Both the position numbers and the translations under genes were made by a program. The notes beneath the pieces are model-generated. The model was not told the DNA's origin, did not search any database, and was given only the letters and a program-made list of their open reading frames with translations. Shown here piece by piece: positions 17,506 to 24,271 of a stretch of 64,000 bases of DNA (position 1 is its first letter; every line of letters starts with the position of its first letter). Source of the stretch: JBBQLG01 sp964251665 (GTDB taxonomy: Bacteria; Bacteroidota; Bacteroidia; Cytophagales; Spirosomataceae); the NCBI GenBank assembly GCA_964251665.1, contig CAXUKO010000005.1:62001-126000 (forward strand). Direction: 5' to 3'.

Positions 17506-18558
17506 ATGCAAACGCGCAATGGATTATTCTGGGGCATTGCCCTCGTTACGCTCGGTGTTCTGTTTCTGGGCCGCAACCTGAACTGGTTTGATCTGAACTG
17601 GTCGTACATCCGGGATTTGTGGCCGCTGCTGCTCATCCTGGCCGGTATCAATCTGATTCTGGTTCGGCGTGGTAATCAGGCCGCTACAGGTACTACGATC
17701 TTACTGGCCTTAGCCCTGCCGATTGCCCTGTTCAGCTTCGTCGACCGCCACCACGACCGGGATCAGTTCCGGTATCACTTCCGCGGTAATGACAACTCAT
17801 CGAACTGGGACTCCGATGATGATGACGATTCGGATCGCAATGACGATGACAACGATGACTCCGATAACAACGATAATGATGACAACGACGATGATTCGCG
17901 GGATAGTAAATCAGCCGAAACCCATTCAGATACCTTCGTGGAAGCCCTTAGTGCCAACACCCGCGAGGCAACGCTGAATCTGTCTGGAGGAGCCGCCCGG
18001 TTTGTGGTGGGCGAACCGGCAGCAGCCGCTGATCTGATCAAGGCCGATACAAAAATGACCGTAGGCAGCTACTCGATGTCAGTCGAGCGCAACGAAACAA
18101 CGGGTACACCCGTGATCGAGTTGAAACCGAACGAAGGCAATGTCAAGCTAAAAAACGGCAACTTAGATAACCGCGTCGATGTCCGGCTGAATGAGAAGCC
18201 TGTATGGACCATCAAAGTAGGCATGGGGGCCGGGCAGGGCGATATCGACCTGAGCCGGTTAGACGTAAAAAAGCTCGATGTTGAAGTAGGAGCCGCCGAT
18301 ATTGACCTGAAGTTAGGCAATCGCGCCGGGCAGTCAGACGTCAAGATCAGTTCGGGTGTGGCTTCACTGACCATCCGCGTCCCCAAAGATGTAGGGTGCC
18401 GCATCCAGAAAGACGGTGCTTTGAACCTGAGCCAGATCGACGATTTAACGAAGATCAACGACGACCTGTACGAGAGTCCGGGTTACGCGACAGCCGCCAA
18501 GAAAATCACCATCAACTACGAAGGCGGCATGTCGAAACTGAAAGTTGTACGCTATTAG
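17506..18558 (+). CDS. LiaF-like membrane protein with acidic linker and adhesin-like domain
   Basis: A 350-residue protein with two N-terminal LiaI/LiaF-like helix pairs (about 5-75, with DLWPLLLILAGINLI). A very acidic Asp/Asn/Ser linker follows (about 100-138), and then a beta-rich C-terminal domain (about 145-350) resembling the DUF2154/putative adhesin fold of cell-envelope stress proteins. The repeated GAT/GAC codons of the linker are low-complexity DNA. It shares the DLWPL membrane motif with the PspC protein 3 bases upstream, so both probably work together in sensing envelope damage (inference). Confidence 0.8.
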   Translation: MQTRNGLFWGIALVTLGVLFLGRNLNWFDLNWSYIRDLWPLLLILAGINLILVRRGNQAATGTTILLALALPIALFSFVDRHHDRDQFRYHFRGNDNSSNWDSDDDDDSDRNDDDNDDSDNNDNDDNDDDSRDSKSAETHSDTFVEALSANTREATLNLSGGAARFVVGEPAAAADLIKADTKMTVGSYSMSVERNETTGTPVIELKPNEGNVKLKNGNLDNRVDVRLNEKPVWTIKVGMGAGQGDIDLSRLDVKKLDVEVGAADIDLKLGNRAGQSDVKISSGVASLTIRVPKDVGCRIQKDGALNLSQIDDLTKINDDLYESPGYATAAKKITINYEGGMSKLKVVRY

Positions 18559-18582
18559 CGGCAACGAAATAGGGATTAAGCT

Positions 18583-18640
18583 ATAAGGGGTAGAGTAGTA
18601 AGTAGTTTCATTGCGAAGCCCTTACTACTCTACCCCTTAT
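18583..18640. terminator. Perfect 20-bp inverted repeat between convergent genes
   Basis: Arms 18583-18602 and 18621-18640 are perfect complements with an 18-base loop. The repeat fills the gap between the LiaF-like and Spy-like genes and is likely a bidirectional terminator, without a strong T-run. Confidence 0.65.
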
Positions 18641-18654
18641 ACCTTACTCCTATC

Positions 18655-19080
18655 TTACTGCTTCAGGCGATTCAACAGGATCTTGTTGAAGTCCTGCTCG
18701 GTCTTGTAAAGCTCAGCCACTTGACCCGCTGAAATTACCTTTAGAAATCGGTTGAGGTATTCGTTATCCAGATCGGCTAATTTTTGCTTGGTGGCGTTAA
18801 TTTCCTTTAGATCGGACAGCACATCCGAATCGGTAAAGTTTTGCCGTCCCGGCGTGTTATTCAGTTCCCGGACGTGCTTATTCAATTCCTGCTTACGGGC
18901 GTTATATTCATTGTAGACCGGCCAGAATTGCTGTGCCTGCTCTGGACTCAGATTCAGGCGGTTCGTAATCATGGCAATTTTGGCGGTCTGTATTTTCTGG
19001 CGACCGTCTGTTTGTGCTGAGGCTACTCCGGCCATTAACAGCAGAAAGCCAACAAACAGCCTACTTCTCAGGTGTTTCAT
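18655..19080 (-). CDS. Periplasmic Spy/CpxP-like helical protein
   Basis: A 141-residue protein with a signal peptide (ending ASAQ near residue 23) and a mature part of long amphipathic helices. The segment LNLSPEQAQQFWPVYNEY resembles the LTxxQ motif region of Spy/CpxP chaperones. Proteins of this shape often sit at the end of an ECF sigma/anti-sigma operon in Bacteroidota, exactly as here. A role in sensing or buffering misfolded envelope proteins is inferred from this; the fold match is by motif only. Confidence 0.7.
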   Translation of the reverse strand: MKHLRSRLFVGFLLLMAGVASAQTDGRQKIQTAKIAMITNRLNLSPEQAQQFWPVYNEYNARKQELNKHVRELNNTPGRQNFTDSDVLSDLKEINATKQKLADLDNEYLNRFLKVISAGQVAELYKTEQDFNKILLNRLKQ

Positions 19081-19107
19081 ACGGGTACGTGTAGTATACA
19101 GTTACGA

Positions 19108-19581
19108 TCAGGAACCCAGATCGAGCGTTTCGTCTATTATTTCCTGATGTTCATCAAGATGCCGACGAATATCGTCTGGCTTCACATTCATGTACTGAAA
19201 CATGGCTGTGTCGCTGGCGACTGACGACTTCAGCTGGCCCTGATCGGCAAATTCATTCGCATCAATTCCCTGGTCATCCAGATAAGCCACAATGGCTTCG
19301 TTACTAACACTGCTCAACGCTTCCTGCCCCAGCGATTCCTGCCGTTGTGGCAGCGTTACCCACACCAGCGCAGCTACTAAACCGGCACCGGCCAGCGAGG
19401 CCGCCGTCCGCTGCCAGGACCAGCTCATGGTGAAGGCGGGTGTCGGTTTCGGCGCCTGAATCCGGGCCTGAATCTGCATCGGTAAGGCATCAAAATAGCC
19501 ATCCGGTGCGCGAAACGGGTCTTGCCGCAGGGGATGCCCTACATCCAGCTCATCTATTCGTATTTGTTTCTTTTCGCTCAT
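19108..19581 (-). CDS. Probable anti-sigma factor (single-pass membrane protein)
   Basis: A 157-residue protein with one transmembrane helix (about 58-76). Its N-terminal about 50 residues are cytoplasmic, including a DPFRAPDGYFDALP segment common in Bacteroidota proteins encoded behind ECF sigma genes. The C-terminal region is acidic. No zinc-binding HxxxCxxC motif is present, so it is not a classical ZAS anti-sigma factor. The assignment rests on position (33 bases after the sigma gene) and topology. Confidence 0.65.
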   Translation of the reverse strand: MSEKKQIRIDELDVGHPLRQDPFRAPDGYFDALPMQIQARIQAPKPTPAFTMSWSWQRTAASLAGAGLVAALVWVTLPQRQESLGQEALSSVSNEAIVAYLDDQGIDANEFADQGQLKSSVASDTAMFQYMNVKPDDIRRHLDEHQEIIDETLDLGS

Positions 19582-19614
19582 GACCTCTATTTGACCGCTC
19601 GCCCGCGCTAACGT

Positions 19615-20175
19615 TTAACGGGGGTTAAGAAATTCTTCGATTTTTTTGACTGCCAGGTGATACGATGCTTTCAAAGCGCCTACCGAAGTGCCGGTGATAG
19701 CTGAAATCTCTTCATACTTCATATCATCGAAGTACTTCATGTTGAACACCAGGCGTTGCTTGTCGGGCAATTTAAGCAGGGCTCTCTGAAGCGCCATCTG
19801 CACCTCCTCGCCCGTTGGTTCAACACCCAATGCAGTCATGCCAGCGTTCGATTCCAGTTTCTCCAGCAGTTCGCCTTCTACGTCACCAATGGGCAGAAAA
19901 AAACGTCGGCGTTTCTTGTTCAGAAAGTTCAGGCACTCGTTGGTAGCGATGCGATATACCCATGTATATAACTGACTGTCACCCCGAAAGTGTTCCAGCG
20001 AGTTCCAGACTTTAATGAACGTTTCCTGCGTGAGATCATTCGCGTCGTCGTGGTCGATTACCATTTTACGAACGTGCCCGTAAATTTTCTGCTGATACTT
20101 ACGTATCAGCAGATTAAAGGCATAGTTCCGGGTATCCGGGTCACGAAATTTAAGCAGGAGTTCTTCGTCGGTCAT
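19615..20175 (-). CDS. ECF-type RNA polymerase sigma factor
   Basis: A 186-residue sigma-70 family factor. Region 2 contains DDANDLTQETFIKVW and the YTWVYRIATNECLN segment; region 4 contains LPDKQRLVFNMKYFDDMKYEEIS and a helix-turn-helix ending ASYHLAVKKIEEFL. The open frame extends upstream to 20280, but that extension runs through a palindromic repeat, so the ATG at 20175 is the start. It heads a three-gene set with a probable anti-sigma factor and a periplasmic helical protein. This is an envelope-stress or growth-phase type arrangement (inference). Confidence 0.92.
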   Translation of the reverse strand: MTDEELLLKFRDPDTRNYAFNLLIRKYQQKIYGHVRKMVIDHDDANDLTQETFIKVWNSLEHFRGDSQLYTWVYRIATNECLNFLNKKRRRFFLPIGDVEGELLEKLESNAGMTALGVEPTGEEVQMALQRALLKLPDKQRLVFNMKYFDDMKYEEISAITGTSVGALKASYHLAVKKIEEFLNPR

Positions 20176-20184
20176 CGTATAATA

Positions 20185-20242
20185 CGTAGAGACGCAACAT
20201 CTTGCGTCATCATGTAAAGACGCAAGATGTTGCGTCTCTACG
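20185..20242. repeat. Perfect 24-bp palindromic repeat (GAGACGCAA family)
   Basis: Arms 20185-20208 and 20219-20242 are perfect complements with a 10-base loop. The core is AGAGACGCAACATCTTGCGTC. Two related copies lie at 21211 and 22805. Palindromes with this GAGACGCAA...TTGCGTCTC pattern are, as far as I know, common intergenic repeats in Bacteroidota and cyanobacteria. This copy abuts the stop codon of the transketolase C-terminal gene. Confidence 0.8.
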
Positions 20243-21196
20243 CTATTTCCTTGCCATGGCCTTCCTGGCTGATTCAACAATTTTCTCGGCTGTCAGACCG
20301 TATTTCTTCATCAGGGCTTCGGGGGTGCCGCTTTCGCCGAATGTATCGTGAACACCCACCATTTCAAGCGGAGCCGGGTAGTTGCGGGCCAGTACCTGCG
20401 CTACGCTATCCCCCAGACCGCCATTCAGCATATGTTCTTCAGCCGAAACAGCACAACGCGTCTTTTTCACCGATTCCAGAATAGCCTGTTCGTCTAACGG
20501 CTTAATCGTGTGAATATTGATAATATCGGCTTCGATTCCCAGTTCGGCCAGCATTTCGCCAGCTTTGATTGCCTCCCAAACCAAGTGACCGGTCGCAAAA
20601 ATTGACACATCTGGTCCTTCATTCACCACCCAGGCTTTACCAATCTCGAATACCTGATCAGCCTTGGTGAATACAGGAATCACAGGGCGGCCAAAGCGCA
20701 GGTAAACCGGTCCGACATGCTCGGCGATAGCCAGGGTAGCAGCTCTGGTTTGGTTATAATCGCAGGGGTTGATGACCGTCATGTGCGGCAGCATTTTCAT
20801 CATGCCAAGGTCTTCCAGAATCTGGTGCGTCGCTCCATCTTCACCCAATGTCAAGCCCGCGTGGGATGCACAGATCTTGACGTTCTTCTCTGAATACGCC
20901 ACCGACTGCCGGATTTGGTCGTACACGCGCCCTGTAGCGAAGTTGGCAAACGTCGTGGCGAACGGAATATGACCGCCGATGGTCAGCCCCGCCGACACAC
21001 CAATCATGTTGGCTTCGGCGATACCGCACTGAATGAACCGGTCCGGAAATTCCTTCATAAAGGCTTCCAGTTTCAGCGAACCGGCCAGATCGGCCGTCAG
21101 CGCTACAACATTGGGGTTCCGGCGACCCGCTTCGAGAATGCCCACGCCAAAGCCGGAGCGTGTGTCTTTAGATTCGGTGTACTCGTATTTCTTCAT
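20243..21196 (-). CDS. Transketolase, C-terminal subunit (split enzyme)
   Basis: A 317-residue protein holding the pyrimidine-binding and C-terminal domains of transketolase in the pentose phosphate pathway. Landmarks are TRSGFGVGILEAG, RFIQCGIAEANMIGVSAGL (with the Glu that activates thiamine diphosphate), and SHAGLTLGEDGATHQ. The ATG at 21196 begins MKKYEYTESKDTR, the family start. The matching N-terminal subunit is at 22857-23729. The two halves normally lie side by side, but here a two-gene ATPase/TOPRIM-like module separates them. Confidence 0.94.
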   Translation of the reverse strand: MKKYEYTESKDTRSGFGVGILEAGRRNPNVVALTADLAGSLKLEAFMKEFPDRFIQCGIAEANMIGVSAGLTIGGHIPFATTFANFATGRVYDQIRQSVAYSEKNVKICASHAGLTLGEDGATHQILEDLGMMKMLPHMTVINPCDYNQTRAATLAIAEHVGPVYLRFGRPVIPVFTKADQVFEIGKAWVVNEGPDVSIFATGHLVWEAIKAGEMLAELGIEADIINIHTIKPLDEQAILESVKKTRCAVSAEEHMLNGGLGDSVAQVLARNYPAPLEMVGVHDTFGESGTPEALMKKYGLTAEKIVESARKAMARK

Positions 21197-21210
21197 GGTC
21201 TGGTATGTGT

Positions 21211-21233
21211 AGAGACGCACTATTTTGCGTCTT
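21211..21233. repeat. Short copy of the GAGACGCA palindrome
   Basis: AGACGCA at 21213-21219 pairs with TGCGTCT at 21226-21232 around a 6-base spacer. It is a shorter relative of the 20185-20242 palindrome. It lies in the 45-base gap between the TOPRIM-like gene and the transketolase C-terminal gene. Confidence 0.7.
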
Positions 21234-21241
21234 ATCCACGG

Positions 21242-21811
21242 TTAGTTCGCCGAAGCGAGGGTTTGCAGTTTGGTTAAAAAATAATGTGCACTGGGGCAAT
21301 TAGGATGTTGGGCGGCTTTTTCAATGGTAAAGCCGTATTTAATCATGCGCCGGGCGAGCATCGGTTTTGTACCGACACCTTTTCCTGTTTTCTCAATAAG
21401 GATTTGTCGGATCATCTCGAACGGTTCAGGTACCGCTTCAGGCTTTTCAACAAAAACAGTCGTGTTCGTCATCTGACACATAAGCTTAGTATCGGCTAAA
21501 AACCAGGCTTCAATTTTCTGCACAGCTACCAGCACCAGTTGTTTATCATTCTGACCAATCCGCTTTTGTGTAATAGCCACTGATGCGTCCGTATCCAAGT
21601 CAGTGAGAATTATAATTTTTTCAGCATCGTAACCGAATAATTCAGCACATAAGGGCTCAATTCGATTCGGCAATAAATTTCCAGAACCCCCTGCATCAAT
21701 TACTTCACCCACCGGCTCGATACTCTGTTGACGAAGCCATGCCTGAAACGAAGCCGATTGCAGGATAAGTTGCTCGGTTTTACCCTCACCGATAAATCCG
21801 ACTTTTACCAT
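21242..21811 (-). CDS. TOPRIM-like (DUF4276-type) nuclease candidate, partner of the upstream ATPase
   Basis: A 189-residue cytoplasmic protein. It has the acidic pattern of a TOPRIM fold: GEGKTE (Glu9, Glu13), then TDLDTD (Asp71, Asp73, Asp75), and a further KIEAWFLAD (Glu101, Asp107). This resembles DUF4276-type and RloB-type proteins that pair with ABC-like ATPases in defence modules. Its start codon overlaps the end of the ATPase gene by 7 bases, so the two are translationally coupled. Metal-dependent nuclease activity is inferred from the acidic residues; no test exists in the sequence. The gene is more AT-rich than the transketolase genes around it. Confidence 0.7.
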   Translation of the reverse strand: MVKVGFIGEGKTEQLILQSASFQAWLRQQSIEPVGEVIDAGGSGNLLPNRIEPLCAELFGYDAEKIIILTDLDTDASVAITQKRIGQNDKQLVLVAVQKIEAWFLADTKLMCQMTNTTVFVEKPEAVPEPFEMIRQILIEKTGKGVGTKPMLARRMIKYGFTIEKAAQHPNCPSAHYFLTKLQTLASAN

Positions 21812-22800
21812 GCCAAACCTACGCCTAAAACATTCATCAATAAGGCTTCATCCATCCGCAAACCATGCATGTCGCGGCCTTTAAATTGAGTGATTCGGGT
21901 GGCGCCCTCTTTCTTCTCAACCACAACCATTTCATCAGCCTTTAACCGGGAAACCATCGACTGCGAATGTGTATTGAGCCAGATGTAATGTCCCCGCTCT
22001 TCGCACATGATCCGAAAGAAGTCGACCAGTTCCCGCGCTACCTGCGGATGAAGACCATTTTCCGGCTCTTCGATGCACAAAAACTGTGGCTTGTCGTCGC
22101 TTTGGTAAACGGCCGTCAGTAAAGCAAGGATATTATATGTACCGTCAGAGATTAGGTCTTTAGTGAAATACTCGGTAGTAGACTCCTCAAACCAATGCAG
22201 TTCGTTTCGATCATCAATTTCAATGGCTTTAAAACCAGGTACGAATAACTCTAGCCATTCAAAGATTTCGGCGCGAAGTGTATTGTTAACCAAGATGCGC
22301 TTTAAGACCGATTCGAGATTGGTACCCGTTGTATTAAGCAATTGGTCGTCCTGAAAATCAAGCTTCGTTACCTTCCGACTGCCTATAAACAGTTTGCCAA
22401 ATCCATTGTAAAATTGATCGTAGCTTTCCCAATTACCCTGCTCAAAGAAGTAGTCTATATTTTCCTCACTAGGTACTCCTCTAAGACGGCGACTAAAGCC
22501 CTCTTGTAAGAAATAAATGTCTATGGATGAGCTATTGGGAGAATCAGTGTTAAACTCTAAATCAAAGTGAAAATTATCTTGTGATTCATTTCTATTAACA
22601 ATGTTTTCTTTTCCACCAAAAAGCCGTACAGCAGAAGTACTGTTGGTCTTAGAATGCAAATTCACAAACTCCAATGCCTCGAAAATATTCGACTTGCCGG
22701 AGCCATTAGGCCCGACAAAGACCGTGAACGGATTAGGCTCAACAAGCTCAATCCGTTCAATGGACTTGAAATTTTCGATGACTAAGCGTTTGATTTTCAT
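21805..22800 (-). CDS. AAA/ABC-like ATPase (OLD/RecF-type), probable defence module
   Basis: A 331-residue SMC/RecF-like ATPase. Walker A is GPNGSGKS (residues 30-37); a signature-like ISDGTYNILALLTAV lies at 217-231; Walker B is FLCIEEPENGLHP with Glu244-Glu245; and the switch His is His278 in NTHSQ. The middle (about 70-215) lacks a long coiled coil, as in small AAA_21-type proteins. The C-terminus has no nuclease domain of its own; that activity is probably supplied by the coupled TOPRIM-like protein. The gene is strongly AT-rich in places (15 of 60 bases are G or C at 22561-22620). It lies between the two transketolase subunits. Confidence 0.85.
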   Translation of the reverse strand: MKIKRLVIENFKSIERIELVEPNPFTVFVGPNGSGKSNIFEALEFVNLHSKTNSTSAVRLFGGKENIVNRNESQDNFHFDLEFNTDSPNSSSIDIYFLQEGFSRRLRGVPSEENIDYFFEQGNWESYDQFYNGFGKLFIGSRKVTKLDFQDDQLLNTTGTNLESVLKRILVNNTLRAEIFEWLELFVPGFKAIEIDDRNELHWFEESTTEYFTKDLISDGTYNILALLTAVYQSDDKPQFLCIEEPENGLHPQVARELVDFFRIMCEERGHYIWLNTHSQSMVSRLKADEMVVVEKKEGATRITQFKGRDMHGLRMDEALLMNVLGVGLAW

Positions 22801-22804
22801 TCAA

Positions 22805-22844
22805 AGAGACGCAATATTTTGCCGGTCCGCCAGTGCGGTCTCTA
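22805..22844. repeat. Interrupted copy of the GAGACGCA palindrome
   Basis: AGAGACGCAATATTTTGC starts at 22805, and the expected complement returns as GCGGTCTCT at 22835-22843. Between them is a small CCGC-CAGT-GCGG hairpin. It reads as a repeat copy with an insertion. It fills the 56-base gap between the transketolase N-terminal gene and the ATPase gene. Confidence 0.6.
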
Positions 22845-22856
22845 TTACGAACAAGT

Positions 22857-23729
22857 TCAATAATCCGTCAAACCCACCGTCTGCGGCAACTGTCCCAGCG
22901 CGTTGGCCAATTGTTCGGGGTTAGGCGCGGTACCATGCCATTTGTAGTTGCCCACCATGTAATCGACGCCGAAGCCCATTTCGGTATGCATCAGAATCAG
23001 GGTCGGTACATTGGGGTCTTCCTGCGCTTTTTTGAGCGTTTTGATCACATCGGCCATGTCGTTGCCCTGCATTTCATCTACATGCCAGCCGAACGCTTTG
23101 TATTTGGCTGCCAGATCGCGGTTATTATTGACGTTGTCCGTCGTGCCGTCGATCTGGGCGTGGTTAAAGTCAATTACGGCGGTCAGATTGCCGAGCTTTT
23201 TGTTGGGCGCAAACTGAACCGCTTCCCAAACCTGACCTTCCTGCTGCTCACCATCGCCCATGAGCACGTATACATGTTTGTCATCTTTGTTCATCCGCTT
23301 GGCCAGAGCTGCTCCATTGGCAACCGACAAGCCCTGACCCAGCGAACCCGACGCAATCCGAACGCCCGGCAGATGCTCGGCTGGTGTAGGGTGTCCCTGC
23401 AACCGGCTGTCGATCTTGCGGAACGTCGCTAACTCCGAAATCGGGAAGTAACCCGACCGCGCCAGCACCGAATAGAATACCGGCGAGATGTGGCCGTTTG
23501 AGAGGAAGAAAAGATCTTCATCTTTGCCATCCATCTCGAAAATCGGGTTGCCCTGCTCATCTTTTTTCCGGCGCAGCACGTCGAAATAAAGGGCCACGAA
23601 GAAGTCCGTGCAGCCCAGTGAACCACCCGGGTGACCAGAATTGACGGCAGCTACCATCCGCAGAATATCGCGCCGAACCTGGCTGGCGATGTGTTCGAGT
23701 TGTTCGAGTTCCATATTGTTAGTGGTCAT
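22857..23729 (-). CDS. Transketolase, N-terminal subunit (split enzyme)
   Basis: A 290-residue thiamine diphosphate-binding half of transketolase. The cofactor motif is GDGEQQEGQVWEA followed by the Asn of IDFNHAQ. NSGHPGGSLG near the start and SNGHISPVFYS carry substrate and cofactor histidines. ATG codons at 23750, 23729 and 23714 are all possible; 23729 is chosen because it lies close to the conserved start. The protein appears complete at its C-terminus. The C-terminal subunit gene lies 1.66 kb further on the same strand, beyond the ATPase/TOPRIM-like pair. Confidence 0.94.
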   Translation of the reverse strand: MTTNNMELEQLEHIASQVRRDILRMVAAVNSGHPGGSLGCTDFFVALYFDVLRRKKDEQGNPIFEMDGKDEDLFFLSNGHISPVFYSVLARSGYFPISELATFRKIDSRLQGHPTPAEHLPGVRIASGSLGQGLSVANGAALAKRMNKDDKHVYVLMGDGEQQEGQVWEAVQFAPNKKLGNLTAVIDFNHAQIDGTTDNVNNNRDLAAKYKAFGWHVDEMQGNDMADVIKTLKKAQEDPNVPTLILMHTEMGFGVDYMVGNYKWHGTAPNPEQLANALGQLPQTVGLTDY

Positions 23730-23812
23730 TTGGTTGTCAATAAGTATCATTTTCTGTCATTCGGCAGAGATTCATCGTCGCAATTTGATAGCGACAAATG
23801 CCCACCAAATGC

Positions 23813-24262
23813 CTATTTTAATAGTTGGGCTGTATGGTTTTTCGTGTCTACTTTTTCAATAATGTCAGTGATTATACCGGCCTCGTCGATCAGAAACGTA
23901 GTGCGGGCTGTACCCATGTATTGCCGGCCGTACATCGCTTTCTCAACCCAGACACCGTAGGCCTCTACAATCTTCTTGTCGGTGTCAGCCAGTAAAGCAA
24001 AGGGCAGCTCATATTTACCAATAAATTTCTGGTGCGCCTTCTCGCTATCTATGCTAACACCCAGCACTTCATAACCGGCCTGTTTTAATTCAGCGTAGTT
24101 ATCGCGGAGGTTACAGGCTTGAGCGGTGCAGCCGGGAGTGTCATCTTTCGGATAAAAATAGAGCACTACTTTCCGGCCCCGATAGTCTAATAATCGAACC
24201 GGATTACCCTGTTGATCACGGGTAGTGAAATCGGGAGCGGGATCACCGACGGTTAATTTCAT
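23813..24262 (-). CDS. bcp: Thioredoxin-dependent thiol peroxidase (Bcp/PrxQ)
   Basis: Peroxiredoxin reducing hydrogen peroxide and organic hydroperoxides, recharged by thioredoxin. The peroxidatic cysteine is Cys45 in DDTPGCTAQAC, and the resolving cysteine is Cys50, the PrxQ spacing. The length (149 residues) is normal and there is no signal peptide. It lies 9 bases after the M23 peptidase gene on the same strand. Confidence 0.95.
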   Translation of the reverse strand: MKLTVGDPAPDFTTRDQQGNPVRLLDYRGRKVVLYFYPKDDTPGCTAQACNLRDNYAELKQAGYEVLGVSIDSEKAHQKFIGKYELPFALLADTDKKIVEAYGVWVEKAMYGRQYMGTARTTFLIDEAGIITDIIEKVDTKNHTAQLLK

Positions 24263-24271
24263 GGCGTGTAC

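Noticed and set aside
17800..17920. Tandem repeat or CRISPR-like array
   Set aside because: The repeat units are short codon-level GAT/GAC runs inside a gene, without spacers.
17723..17977. 84-codon Met/Thr-rich open frame
   Set aside because: It is the alternative reading of the GAT/GAC repeat that encodes the acidic linker; low complexity only.
20176..20280. Upstream extension of the ECF sigma gene
   Set aside because: The extra 35 codons run through a perfect palindromic repeat, and the ATG at 20175 starts directly at the conserved region.
21242..22800. Naming the ATPase/TOPRIM-like pair as PARIS, Gabija or OLD
   Set aside because: Gabija and OLD have the TOPRIM part fused to the ATPase, and PARIS uses a DUF4435 partner. 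The partner here looks more like DUF4276 or RloB, so a specific name is not supported.
22801..22856. Terminal inverted repeats of a transposon around the ATPase pair
   Set aside because: The junction sequences are palindromes of a wider repeat family, not matching terminal repeats, and no transposase or target-site duplication is visible.
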